Shown: positions 1 to 9,690, counted from the stretch's first letter. The stretch is 34,371 nt of DNA from Candidatus Peribacteria bacterium (GCA_943354555.1 CALRCM010000007.1:1-34371), one strand, 5' to 3'. Numbers and translations are program-made. The notes: generated from the letters alone by a model not told the origin.

Positions 1-93
1 CAGAGTGGTATTGGGCTGTTTGCCGTTGGCTCCTCGATGATCGGATCGTTTGTCGGATGGAAGAGAGCGAAAAAGATTGGTGCAAAGCGATAA
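1..93 (+). CDS. C-terminal fragment of a CDS truncated by the window start (product unknown, possibly membrane protein)
   Basis: Open frame from base 1 (QSGIGLFAVGSSMIGSFVGWKRAKKIGAKR) to TAA at 91-93; Gly/hydrophobic segment followed by a basic tail. Confidence 0.5.
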   Translation, partial: QSGIGLFAVGSSMIGSFVGWKRAKKIGAKR

Positions 94-108
94 GATCTCC
101 AAGTCAGT

Positions 109-122
109 TGTACGTTTGTACA
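109..122. promoter_or_regulatory. Operator-like palindrome TGTACGTTTGTACA upstream of the MBL-fold gene
   Basis: GTAC-N4-GTAC with T/A flanks; near-identical to 34112-34125. Confidence 0.5.
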
Positions 123-158
123 CCTGTTTTTTGGCTTAAAACCATGTAGCTTTAGGAG

Positions 159-992
159 ATGCATCCCCGACATATCCTCTGGCTCTTTGGCCTCTTTGGA
201 TTCCTCGGGCTCCTCTTTCAGGAATCTTCCAAGCTCCCTGACGGCCTCCTGCATGCGCACATTCTTGATGTCGGGCAGGGCGATTCCATCATGCTTGTTT
301 CCCCATCCGGAAAGCAGGTCGTCGTTGACGGAGGACCGGATCTTTCCGCTCTAGAAGGAATAGGAAGGACTATGTCGTTTTTTGACCGGAGCATTGAACT
401 CCTTGTTCTTACGCACCCTGACCTTGACCACATCACCGCTCTTCCGGCCATGATCGAACGCTACCAAATCCAAGCAATTCTTCTCTCCGGCATCATTACG
501 GTGCAACCACAATACCGGCGGCTTCTTGCAGAAGTAGCCGAGCGGCAGATCCCCGTGATCATCGCCGACCCCGCAATGGATATCGATCTGGGTGATGGCG
601 TAGTCCTGGATGTCGTCTGGCCCCAAAAAATATTTGGAACTGTACCGAAAAAAACCAACGACACGTCTGTTGTCCTGCGTGTGATCTTTGGAAGTGGATC
701 CATTCTTCTCACAGGGGACATCGAAGAGGCCGCAGAGTGGGCAATTCTAAAAACAGGCGCTGACATTCGATCAGGTATATTGAAAATCGCCCACCACGGA
801 AGCCGCACCTCGTCGTCCACAGGGTTTCTCCTCGCAGTAGAACCGGACAGCGCGGTAATTTCCCTTGGGAAAGACAATGGCTTCGGACATCCACACCCGT
901 CTGTTATGGAGCGGCTAAATCACATGCATATTCCCGTACAAAGAACGGACTTGGAAGAGGATATAGAAATTGTTCTGAGGAAAAATAAATAA
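159..992 (+). CDS. ComEC/Rec2-type metallo-beta-lactamase-fold hydrolase, stand-alone with N-terminal TM segment
   Basis: HILDVGQGDSIMLVSPSGKQVVVDGG, THPDLDH metal motif, LLTGDIE and KIAHHGSRTSS motifs typical of the ComEC C-terminal MBL domain; N-terminal hydrophobic helix; TAGGAG upstream of ATG. Confidence 0.88.
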   Translation: MHPRHILWLFGLFGFLGLLFQESSKLPDGLLHAHILDVGQGDSIMLVSPSGKQVVVDGGPDLSALEGIGRTMSFFDRSIELLVLTHPDLDHITALPAMIERYQIQAILLSGIITVQPQYRRLLAEVAERQIPVIIADPAMDIDLGDGVVLDVVWPQKIFGTVPKKTNDTSVVLRVIFGSGSILLTGDIEEAAEWAILKTGADIRSGILKIAHHGSRTSSSTGFLLAVEPDSAVISLGKDNGFGHPHPSVMERLNHMHIPVQRTDLEEDIEIVLRKNK

Positions 993-1018
993 AAATGCTG
1001 GTGGTCGGAAAAGTCCAT

Positions 1019-1046
1019 GTAGGGGCATAGCGCGCTATGCCCCTAC
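1019..1046. repeat. REP-like palindrome, copy 1
   Basis: GTAGGGGCATAGC-GC-GCTATGCCCCTAC, perfect 13-bp arms, intergenic. Confidence 0.85.
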
Positions 1047-1143
1047 GGTGCATTTATAACCATACTGAACGACCCAAAAGGAAATATTTCTCTGATTCTC
1101 CCGTAGCGCCACACCTCTGTTCTCCGTACAATAGAGAGGATTT

Positions 1144-2439
1144 ATGCAGGTTCTGCTCCTCCTTGCAGGTCGCTCCAAACGCTTCTGGCCACTGAGCGAA
1201 AAAACGCTGTTTCCGGTCTGCGGAAAGACACTTTTAGAACACCAGATTGACCGGCTGCACGCCGCAGGACTGAAAAATATTACCCTTGTTGGTGGAGCAC
1301 ATAATCTGAAAGCTGCGAAGAAGCTTACAGGGCTACCGGCAATTGAGCAGCAGGATTTGGCGCTCGGCATGCGTGGTGCACTGCTCTCCGCATTGCCGAA
1401 GATTAAAAAAAACGAACCTGTTCTTATCGTGAGCGGCAATGATGTTGTGGACTCTGATGCCTATCGATTGGTTGTAGAAAAATCACAGCAGGCGGACGGC
1501 GCCCTTCTTGCCAAACGCGTAAAGGGATATTTCCCCGGCGGTTACCTTTCCATAAAAGGAAAATGGGTTACGGGAATAGTAGAGAAGCCGAAGCCGGGAA
1601 AAGAGCCAAGCAAGCTCGTGACGATCGTTGCACATGTGCATAACGATCCGAAGGCACTCCTCGACGCCCTCGCGGATGCTGACGAAAGCCGTGACGACGG
1701 ATATGAGCAGGCACTCGGCGCATTATTCCACACAAAGCACTATGCGGCAGCGGCCTACGACGGCGAGTGGCAAGCAGTGAAATATCCATGGCATCTCATT
1801 CCTCTCCTGGATCTTCTTCTCAAACAACAATCCAAGGCATCCATTCATAAAACGGCTTCTGTTCATAAAACTGCGGTTATCGATGGCGCTGTAATACTTG
1901 GCGAGGGTGTGCGAGTGCTTCCATTTGCCACAATCGTCGGCCCCTGCGTCATTGGTCCAAGAACTATCATTGGCAACAACTGCCTTGTGCGCAGCTCGAG
2001 CATTGGTACGGACTGTGTGATCGGATTCGGAACGGAAGTGAAATCCTCAGTGCTCGCTGACCATGTATGGACCCACATGTCCTACATCGGAGAAAGTGTG
2101 ATCGGCAATAATGTTGCATTCGGCGGTGGCAGCATCACCGGAAACCTCCGCCTTGATGAAAAAATCATCGAGTCACAGGTGGGTGAGGAGAAACTTCCCA
2201 CAGGACTGACGAAGTTTGGAGTGGCTGTCGGTGATGGTTGTCGGTTGGGGATCCATGTGAGTACACACCCCGGTGTAAAGATTGGTGCCGGTTCCTTCAT
2301 CACCAGCGCTGCCGTCATCGCCGATGATGTTCCAGAACAAAGCTTTGTCTCCATGAAAAATGGGACCGTGGTTATTCGCCCGAACCGGACGAAAACGAAT
2401 GATCCGGCGGACCGGAAAAAATACCGAAAATCTCTGTAG
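1144..2439 (+). CDS. GlmU-like sugar-1-phosphate nucleotidyltransferase with left-handed beta-helix (hexapeptide) C-terminal domain
   Basis: N-terminal LLLAGRSKRFWPLSEKTLFPVCGKTLLEHQI nucleotidyltransferase signature; IVEKPKPG; hexapeptide repeats (VIDGAVILGEGVRVLPFATIVGPCVIGPRTIIGNNCLVRSSSIG). Confidence 0.82.
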   Translation: MQVLLLLAGRSKRFWPLSEKTLFPVCGKTLLEHQIDRLHAAGLKNITLVGGAHNLKAAKKLTGLPAIEQQDLALGMRGALLSALPKIKKNEPVLIVSGNDVVDSDAYRLVVEKSQQADGALLAKRVKGYFPGGYLSIKGKWVTGIVEKPKPGKEPSKLVTIVAHVHNDPKALLDALADADESRDDGYEQALGALFHTKHYAAAAYDGEWQAVKYPWHLIPLLDLLLKQQSKASIHKTASVHKTAVIDGAVILGEGVRVLPFATIVGPCVIGPRTIIGNNCLVRSSSIGTDCVIGFGTEVKSSVLADHVWTHMSYIGESVIGNNVAFGGGSITGNLRLDEKIIESQVGEEKLPTGLTKFGVAVGDGCRLGIHVSTHPGVKIGAGSFITSAAVIADDVPEQSFVSMKNGTVVIRPNRTKTNDPADRKKYRKSL

Positions 2440-2464
2440 AGACGTGCCACCGGCACGTCTCTAC
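2436..2464. repeat. REP-like palindrome, copy 2 (its GTAG contains the stop codon of the upstream gene)
   Basis: GTAGAGACGTGCC-ACC-GGCACGTCTCTAC, perfect 13-bp arms. Confidence 0.85.
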
Positions 2465-2489
2465 CAACATCAACACCCAATCTTTGTTC

Positions 2490-2830
2490 AAAAAAGTTAT
2501 CCACAAAGTATGTGCATTACCGTGGATATCTCATCTCCATAGTTTGCGGTGGATTCCCACAGGATTCTTGAGAAATGGCTTATGTAAGCCATAAATTATA
2601 TACCAAGCCTATAAGCTGTTACCTGGTGTATTTTTCCACGAGTTTTCCACACCCCCTACACACCCCCTCATTTCTCTTCTTGCTCTTGTTGCAGCCATTT
2701 TTTAGAATTTCCTGTATATTCGCACCAAAGAATATCTTCCTTCTCCACACGATCAGACTGTAAATGTTTAAAAAGTGCTAGAGTCTACTACTATGATGAA
2801 TTGGAGATAGAGAATATTTATTCCTTCTAT
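2490..2830. other. Candidate replication-origin region (DnaA-box-like cluster in an AT-rich intergenic upstream of dnaN)
   Basis: Perfect TTATCCACA at 2497-2505; partial matches CGTGGATAT (minus) 2521-2529, TTTTCCACG 2632-2640, TTTTCCACA 2643-2651; AT-rich 2580-2830; no dnaA gene seen in the window. Confidence 0.4.
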
Positions 2831-2836
2831 AGAGCT

Positions 2837-4006
2837 ATGAAACTCCTGTGTAAAACCACCGATCTCCAACAGGCACTCCATCTTGTGAGTAGGGCAATTA
2901 GTAACCAACAAGCACTACCAATTTTAGGGAATATTCTTTTACAAGCTGAAGGAAAAAGATGTACAGCGAGTGCGACAGATTTGGAGTTGAGTATTATGAC
3001 AAGTTTTCCGGCGGATATAGAAAATGAAGGAGCAATTACTATTCCAGCAAAAGCATTTTTAAACTTTGCCCAATACAACACCGATCCTGAGGTGCTTTTG
3101 GAAACAAGTGAGGGGACGCAATTGAAATGTACTTCTAAGCGTGCAAAAACCCTTATTTCCGGCGAGGCAGCTACAGAGTTTCCTACTATTACCCCTATAG
3201 AGCGGCAAACCACCTTTCCTATTGCTGCAGCGCCGCTTTTAGAGGCCCTACACACTGTTACATTTGCAGCTGCAAAAACCACTCTCCGTCCCGTACTCTC
3301 AGGTGTGTATGTCCGGTCCCAAAAAGGAAAAATTATCTTCGTTGCTACAGACAGTTACCGACTTTCTGAGTACAAACTTTCTATTGATGGCGATGTGGAT
3401 ATGTCCTGCATCATTCCTACAAAAGTATTTGATGAGCTGCAGGCTGTTTTAGGTGCTAAAAAAGAAAAAACAGAAGATGCTTCTGGAGAAAAAGATAAAA
3501 AAGAAAAGAAAGAGAAGGTTAAAAGTCAGCAACTCGTCGATGTCACCCTTAGTTCCCAGCAGATAGAGCTGCAGGAGGGTGGCACACAACTCCTTTCCCG
3601 TCTGATCGACGGAAAGTTTCCCGACTACGAGCAGATCATTCCCAAAGCCCCCAAAACCAAGGTACAGATTGCTGTGAAGGAGCTTCTGCCGGCCATCCGC
3701 CGTATGCATTACTTCGCAAAGGAAACGAACAACAACCTTACATTTCACATTTCCAAAAACGATATACGCATTGTGACGCCGTCGACACAAGCTGGCCGCG
3801 ACGAAGCAGTCCTTCCTGCAACCATTACAGGGCCGGAGAATAAGATCGCTCTCAGTTCAAGTTACCTTCTGGACTTTCTCAGTCGCCTTTCGGGTGGAGA
3901 TATCGAGATCCACATTACGGACAGTCAGCACCCGGCGCTCTTTAAGGTTCCCGGCATGGATGCTCTCAGTCATCTTATAATGCCGCTAAGATTGCAGGAG
4001 GAGTAG
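2837..4006 (+). CDS. dnaN: DNA polymerase III subunit beta (sliding clamp); ORF opens at 2801 but ATG 2837 (MKLLCKTTDLQQAL) is the likely start
   Basis: LPILGNILLQAEG, PVLSGVYV, LIDGKFPDYEQIIPK, C-terminal LIMPLRLQEE are DnaN signatures. Confidence 0.95.
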   Translation: MKLLCKTTDLQQALHLVSRAISNQQALPILGNILLQAEGKRCTASATDLELSIMTSFPADIENEGAITIPAKAFLNFAQYNTDPEVLLETSEGTQLKCTSKRAKTLISGEAATEFPTITPIERQTTFPIAAAPLLEALHTVTFAAAKTTLRPVLSGVYVRSQKGKIIFVATDSYRLSEYKLSIDGDVDMSCIIPTKVFDELQAVLGAKKEKTEDASGEKDKKEKKEKVKSQQLVDVTLSSQQIELQEGGTQLLSRLIDGKFPDYEQIIPKAPKTKVQIAVKELLPAIRRMHYFAKETNNNLTFHISKNDIRIVTPSTQAGRDEAVLPATITGPENKIALSSSYLLDFLSRLSGGDIEIHITDSQHPALFKVPGMDALSHLIMPLRLQEE

Positions 4007-4061
4007 GGGCTATTCAGCATACTCTTTTTGAGGTACAATATTAATAATACCAATATCCACT

Positions 4062-5894
4062 ATGTCTGATTTTGAATCGCCGCGCTTTCGTGGGAGCGAT
4101 GCTCCTCAGGAAGCTGAACCAAAACATCAGGATGAATGCAAACCCAACCCCATTGAGAGTGGGGCCAAAAAAGGATTAGGAAGGACAGAGATGAAACAAA
4201 AAGAAAAAAACGACCAGCAAACTGCTAGTGCGATTTTGCGTAAAATTGAAAATGCAGAGCCGGAACGGAAAGAAAAAATTATAAAGAAAAGTACTCAAGA
4301 AATTTCAGAAATAACAGGGCGAGAAAGGGGGTATGCGATCCAAGATCTCGATGTTCTCCTGCGGGAGGTTGCTGACCAGGAGGTTCATCTCCAGTGGATG
4401 GAGGATAAAACAAAGCATATCCCAGCTGCAGAATTAGATTTTGCAGGTATCTGCAATGCTATTAATGCGCGGGAGAGAGAGGATTTGAGTGCAAGAAGGC
4501 TGTTTATCCGGAATTTGCAAGCAATGTTAAGACTCCCTTCTAATGATGGACGGCAACCAACCAATATTTCCTCAGTAACCTCAAACTCAGAAGATTTTCA
4601 ACCTATCCCGGTTGCAAGCAGCCTTTCTCCGAAGGAATACAAAGACCATATACTTTTTGCAGAAGAGTTTATTGCTAGTATGCAGGAAACACGACAATCA
4701 CTTGTTCGAATTGAAGATCACATCAGTCACACGGACACTCGGAACCCCCAGTACCAAAATGCAAAATTACTATGCACGCGATCCCGCATCACTGCCATTG
4801 ACCGTTGCACTGACACTCTGCGTAAAACGGAAATTCCGAAACTAGAAGCAAAAACAGCAGGAGCGAAAGACCGCCCTTCGGAGAAAAGTGACGGAACCAA
4901 GGAGAAGAAAAACATTTCCCCAGAAACGCTTGAGGGGAAAATAGCATCACTCAATGAACGCAACCAGGCTGTGGGCCAAAATCTCAAAAAGGAAAGAATT
5001 CATTCTCATGCTGCAGACAAAATTTCAGAACGGAGTTATGAGATGTACAAGGGGGAGCCGTGTTTCGTACTTCACACCGATGTGGATTTTACCAAGCCGT
5101 CCAACAGGGCATGTTTTACCGCGATTTTCCAATCGATGACGGCCTTCCGTGGAGAGCCGGTTCCAAAATACGAAATTACACCCAATAAAATCTATGTCTT
5201 TGAAACACTTGATGGAATCGAAAGGCGTGTGCAGGACACAGAACGCAAGTGGGGGATGGGAGAGATCAAAGAAACAGAGGAGGATATCAAAAAGTTCAAT
5301 GGCTCAGTACGGCGATCGCCGGCAGGCATTGCTCATAACGAAAACTTTGTGCAAATGCCCAGTGAAAACCAACAGCTGGATAGCATCATGAATGAATGCC
5401 CGCCCATGAAAAAAGTGGCATGGGGACGTCTTGTTTCCAAGGGGAGGTTTGAGCAGGCTACCAGTGACGGGCAAAAGAAAATGTATTTCCGTGTGCCCAC
5501 TAGCAGAGCCGCGGAATTCCGCCAGTGCGGAGCCTTTATTTTTCCAGAACAGTTCAAAGAGAAAACCGAAATAGCAACAAATGGCGGGTATCTGCTTCAA
5601 CTCACTGTCCCAGAGGTGGAAAATGTGTTATTTCGCTTGGAATCTTTTGTCACAAAAGATTTCTGGAAGTATCTGGCCGGCGACCCCAAAACGCGTGATT
5701 GGTGCAAAAAGCATAATTTTACAAAAACATCTCTTAAAAAATTGGGAGAAGGAGTTATAACCGATGATCTTGCCACATCCATAAAGTCCATGGAGGGCGG
5801 CTCCGATGTTTCCAATCTCAATCCAAAAGAGCTTAAGCAAATCATCCTTACAAACGCCACAGTGCAAAATGCCTTGGATGCACCAAAATTGTAG
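4062..5894 (+). CDS. Hypothetical 610-aa charged/coiled-coil protein
   Basis: Long ORF in the intergenic context between dnaN and mfd; charged N-terminal half, more globular C-terminal half; no family recognised. Confidence 0.8.
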   Translation: MSDFESPRFRGSDAPQEAEPKHQDECKPNPIESGAKKGLGRTEMKQKEKNDQQTASAILRKIENAEPERKEKIIKKSTQEISEITGRERGYAIQDLDVLLREVADQEVHLQWMEDKTKHIPAAELDFAGICNAINAREREDLSARRLFIRNLQAMLRLPSNDGRQPTNISSVTSNSEDFQPIPVASSLSPKEYKDHILFAEEFIASMQETRQSLVRIEDHISHTDTRNPQYQNAKLLCTRSRITAIDRCTDTLRKTEIPKLEAKTAGAKDRPSEKSDGTKEKKNISPETLEGKIASLNERNQAVGQNLKKERIHSHAADKISERSYEMYKGEPCFVLHTDVDFTKPSNRACFTAIFQSMTAFRGEPVPKYEITPNKIYVFETLDGIERRVQDTERKWGMGEIKETEEDIKKFNGSVRRSPAGIAHNENFVQMPSENQQLDSIMNECPPMKKVAWGRLVSKGRFEQATSDGQKKMYFRVPTSRAAEFRQCGAFIFPEQFKEKTEIATNGGYLLQLTVPEVENVLFRLESFVTKDFWKYLAGDPKTRDWCKKHNFTKTSLKKLGEGVITDDLATSIKSMEGGSDVSNLNPKELKQIILTNATVQNALDAPKL

Positions 5895-6001
5895 AAAAAG
5901 ACATCTTCCGTTTGTATTACCTCTATATTTTGATAGCCTATCAGTAGATTGAAGGCTTGGAGGCTGTAAGCCATTCAGCATTGTTTATTCATTCATTCTT
6001 C

Positions 6002-6027
6002 CTTCCCGATAAAGGGAAGATTGTTTT
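6002..6027 (+). terminator. Possible weak intrinsic terminator between the 610-aa gene and mfd
   Basis: CTTCCC-GATAAA-GGGAAG stem-loop followed by ATTGTTTT. Confidence 0.3.
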
Positions 6028-6059
6028 AGGGCCGCGCGCCCACTGCACCATTTCTTTCT

Positions 6060-9000
6060 GTGGATCCCCTACTTTTTTTAGGAAGCCGCACACACCGTGA
6101 TCTCGCTGATGCTCTGCATGCGAGAGGTTCGCTCGTGCTCAGTGGCGCATCGAACGAGACGGCCAAAGCGCTTCTCATCGGCGCGATTCTCGGACATACG
6201 CCGCGATCGGGATTTCTTGTCACAGATGATGAGAGTCATGCCGAGGCACTGGAACACTGGCTGCATTTTTTCGGTGTCTCCTCAGTCCGGCTTACCCCCA
6301 CAGAAAACGAAGCCGGCGAAATTGTGCCGGAGGCTCTGCGGACATTCCTCCTTGGGATGCGTGGCGGGGAGGCACCGTTCACCCTTGTTCCGCGCGATGT
6401 CTGGGAAGCGCAATTTCCCGCGTTTACCGAGCTGCAGGCAAGTGCGCTCCGCTTTACCGCCGGAGACAAGGTCGACTTTACGGCCTGTGTGGAGAAGTTG
6501 ATCGCTATGGGGTACGTGCATGGTGATGACCGCTTCCTGCGCCCCGGTCAGTACAGACGCATTGGCGATGTGTTTGAGGTCTACCCTGTTCAGTCATTTC
6601 ACACCTATCGGCTCACACTAGAATTCGATTGCATTGAAAAGATCGTTGCACTTGATCCGGAGGATCCATCTATCGTGCGCAGGGAACAGGAATCTCTCGA
6701 GGTCTGGCCGATTGTCTACCAGCATATGCAGCCGCTTTGCGAGCAGGTCCCCGCAAGTCACTTCCTCGTGCTTGATGATCAGGACGATGTTGCCGCTCCG
6801 GAGGGTATCGATACGCTGCGCTTCACGCCGTTTCCTGAGGGGGCTGAGCACCATGTGCACCTGCGATATCTCTCGGTGATGAAGTTTTATACCCTCACGG
6901 ATTTCCTCAACGATGTTCGCGACAAACTTGCGCAGGATTGGACGTTGTTCGTGGTCACAAAACGCATTGAAGAACTTAAGGGGATCTGTACTGAGGAACA
7001 TATTCCTTTTACGCAGGAGCTTGAGCGGCGCCCAGGAGCTATTACCATCGTTCCTGCTGAGGTGAACGATCTTCTGCCGCACTCGCTCCAGAATCCCGAC
7101 CTAAAAATTGCGCTTCTCACAGACCGTGAAATATTTTCTCTCCGGAAAGCCGGACGCGAGCGGTCCGTACAGAAGCTCTCGCTGGATTTCATCACATCAC
7201 TTGTGCCGGGGGACTTCGTCGTGCATATGGAGCACGGCATCGGGCACTTCGCAGGAATGACGGAGAAGGAAGTCGATGAAACGGTGCGTGAATATCTGGA
7301 GCTGACCTACGCCGAAGGTGACAAGCTCTTCGTCCCCGTCGATCAGGCGGATAAGCTGAGCAAGTATGTCTACGAGGAGGGCAATGAGCCTGTTCTCACG
7401 CGCCTTGGGACCAATGACTGGAAGAAGATTCAAGGAAGGCTACATGAAGAGACGAAGAAGATTGCCGAAGAGCTTCTGAAGATCTATGCGCTGCGTGCCA
7501 AAGCCAGAGGACATTCGTACGGGCCGGATACGGATGTGATAAAGAAATTTGCCGAAGCGTTTCCCTATCAGGAGACCCCTGGGCAGACCAAGGCAATCGA
7601 AGACATCCGTCATGATATGGAAGATGGGCACCCGATGGATCGTCTTATCTGCGGCGACGTGGGATTTGGAAAAACCGAAGTCGCCATGCGTGCAGCCTTT
7701 AAAGCCGTAAAAGATGGAAAGCAGGTTGCTGTGCTCGCGCCGATTACCATCCTTGCACAGCAGCACTTCGATTCGTTCCAAAAGCGTATGGAAGGGTTCA
7801 ATGTCCGCATCGATATGCTCTCGCGGTTCCGGTCACCGGCGCAGCAGCGCGTTACTCTGGAGAGGCTTCGTAAAGGGGACATCGACATCGTCATCGGTAC
7901 ACACCGCCTCATTCAGGATGATGTGCAATTCTTGAATCTCGGCCTTCTCATCATCGACGAGGAGCAGAGATTCGGCGTAAAGCAGAAGGAGAAGTTCAAG
8001 GAAATGCGTGCATCCATCGACATTCTTACACTCACAGCAACGCCGATTCCGCGCACATTAAACCTTGGGCTTCATAAACTCCGCGACATCACCACGATCA
8101 CCACGCCGCCGCCCGGCAGACTCCCCATCATCACCGAGGTCCGAAAATTCAGCGACATTCTCATGCGCGAGGCGATTATGACAGAGCTGAAGCGTGCGGG
8201 GCAGATTTACGTCCTGCATAACCGCGTAGAAACCATCGATGCATTCGCCGACAAGCTCAGGCTTCTCGTGCCCAAGGCGAAGTTTGTGGTGGGTCATGGC
8301 CAGCTCAAGCCAGAGACACTCGAGGAGCGTATCCTGGCCTTTAAGAATGGCGAATTTGATGTGCTGGTGAGCTCGACGATCATCGAGAACGGTATCGACC
8401 TCCCGCGGGCCAACACATTGATCGTCAATGAAGCGGAGCGCTTCGGTCTTTCACAGCTCTATCAGCTGCGTGGACGCGTGGGTCGTAGCAAGTTACAAGC
8501 CTATGCGTACTTCCTCTACCACGGCCAAAAACTGCATGATGATGCCAAAAAGCGCCTACGCGCAATTGTGGAGGCCTGCGAACTCGGTAGTGGTTTTCAG
8601 GTCGCCATGCGTGATCTCGAAATTCGCGGAGCAGGAGAGATTCTTGGGGCGGAACAGTCCGGTGCGATGCAGACCGTTGGCGTCTCGCATTACCTTCGCA
8701 TGCTCAAGAGTGCCGTCGAAGAACTGAAGTCCGGCGGTACGCCCGATGTGGAGCAGGAAGTGGCCGTGGAAATTCTTCTCCCTGTCACCGCACTTCTCCC
8801 ATCGTTCTACATTCCCGACGAAGGCGAACGCATTTCTGTTTATCAGAAGCTTGCCGGAAGCGAGAACGTATCCATCCTTGCGGAATTTGATAAGGACCTT
8901 ACCGAGGAATATGGAAAGATGCCGAAGCAGGTCGAGAATCTCTTCTCTATTCTTCGTTTGAAATTATCTTGCCGCAGCGCAGGAGTACACCGCATCAAGA

Positions 9001-9251
9001 TGGACTCCGGCGTAAACAGGGAAGAGGTGGTGATGACGCTTGGCTCCCGCGTGACGGCGAAAGAAATCATGCAGCTTGTTGCGCTGCACCCTCAATGGAG
9101 GATTTCGGGCGCACAACTCCGTATGCATTTCGGGGAACTGAAAAAAGAATCAGGAGAAACCGATGCACAGTGGCTGAAGGGACTGACGCAGCAGGTGGGG
9201 TTACTGAAGAAGGAGGAGAAGAAAGGGAAGGAGGGAAGAAAAAGTAGCTAG
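6060..9251 (+). CDS. mfd: Transcription-repair coupling factor Mfd (GTG start)
   Basis: CarD-like RID region ([20 protein letters not shown]), helicase motifs [54 protein letters not shown]. Confidence 0.95.
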   Translation: MDPLLFLGSRTHRDLADALHARGSLVLSGASNETAKALLIGAILGHTPRSGFLVTDDESHAEALEHWLHFFGVSSVRLTPTENEAGEIVPEALRTFLLGMRGGEAPFTLVPRDVWEAQFPAFTELQASALRFTAGDKVDFTACVEKLIAMGYVHGDDRFLRPGQYRRIGDVFEVYPVQSFHTYRLTLEFDCIEKIVALDPEDPSIVRREQESLEVWPIVYQHMQPLCEQVPASHFLVLDDQDDVAAPEGIDTLRFTPFPEGAEHHVHLRYLSVMKFYTLTDFLNDVRDKLAQDWTLFVVTKRIEELKGICTEEHIPFTQELERRPGAITIVPAEVNDLLPHSLQNPDLKIALLTDREIFSLRKAGRERSVQKLSLDFITSLVPGDFVVHMEHGIGHFAGMTEKEVDETVREYLELTYAEGDKLFVPVDQADKLSKYVYEEGNEPVLTRLGTNDWKKIQGRLHEETKKIAEELLKIYALRAKARGHSYGPDTDVIKKFAEAFPYQETPGQTKAIEDIRHDMEDGHPMDRLICGDVGFGKTEVAMRAAFKAVKDGKQVAVLAPITILAQQHFDSFQKRMEGFNVRIDMLSRFRSPAQQRVTLERLRKGDIDIVIGTHRLIQDDVQFLNLGLLIIDEEQRFGVKQKEKFKEMRASIDILTLTATPIPRTLNLGLHKLRDITTITTPPPGRLPIITEVRKFSDILMREAIMTELKRAGQIYVLHNRVETIDAFADKLRLLVPKAKFVVGHGQLKPETLEERILAFKNGEFDVLVSSTIIENGIDLPRANTLIVNEAERFGLSQLYQLRGRVGRSKLQAYAYFLYHGQKLHDDAKKRLRAIVEACELGSGFQVAMRDLEIRGAGEILGAEQSGAMQTVGVSHYLRMLKSAVEELKSGGTPDVEQEVAVEILLPVTALLPSFYIPDEGERISVYQKLAGSENVSILAEFDKDLTEEYGKMPKQVENLFSILRLKLSCRSAGVHRIKMDSGVNREEVVMTLGSRVTAKEIMQLVALHPQWRISGAQLRMHFGELKKESGETDAQWLKGLTQQVGLLKKEEKKGKEGRKSS

Positions 9252-9293
9252 ATCATGTGCGCTTGCGAGCGACTCTTCGCTGTTCATTCGTGC

Positions 9294-9299
9294 TATACT
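9294..9299 (+). promoter_or_regulatory. Extended -10 promoter candidate (TGCTATACT) just before the HEPN gene
   Basis: TG-N-TATACT 7 nt upstream of ATG 9307; no clear -35 at 17 nt. Confidence 0.35.
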
Positions 9300-9306
9300 T
9301 TCTCAT

Positions 9307-9690
9307 ATGACGGAAGATGAAGTTATTGCACATTGGCGGAAAGGATCTTCAAACGAGGTGCAATCTGCAAAGTTGCTCTGTGCCGGAGGGCAGTACGCTG
9401 GTGCGCTTTTTCACTGCCATCTCGCTGTAGAAAAAGCTCTAAAAGCTCTCTATATGGAACATCGTAATAAAGAAGCCCCCCTCACACATGACTTGCTTCA
9501 GATTGCCTTGCAAATAGAGCGACCATGGACGGAAGCAGATAAGAAACTTTTTGCGGATCTTACAGGCTACGCGGTTGCTGCGCGGTACGATGATCCATTA
9601 TGGGCCGAGAGAGAGGCGACAGTCATAAATGTCCATCGATGGATGGAGCGCATCGAATCACTTCTTTCCACATTTTTTCATGCAGCGTAG
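9307..9690 (+). CDS. HEPN domain protein (PF05168-like), putative partner of the MNT nucleotidyltransferase
   Basis: AGGQYAGALFHCHLAVEKALKALYMEHRNKEAPLTHDLLQIALQ ... AARYDDPLW matches the HEPN family layout. Confidence 0.85.
   Translation: MTEDEVIAHWRKGSSNEVQSAKLLCAGGQYAGALFHCHLAVEKALKALYMEHRNKEAPLTHDLLQIALQIERPWTEADKKLFADLTGYAVAARYDDPLWAEREATVINVHRWMERIESLLSTFFHAA

Noticed and set aside
2575-2763. 62-aa ORF MAYVSHKLYTKPISCYL...
   Set aside because: Lies in the AT-rich candidate origin region; Phe/Leu/Pro-rich random composition and no ribosome-binding support.
3455-3510. Possible programmed frameshift site in the A-rich part of dnaN
   Set aside because: Runs are AAA AAA G in frame with only six A residues, not an X-XXY-YYZ heptamer in the correct phase; the single frame continues through both sides.
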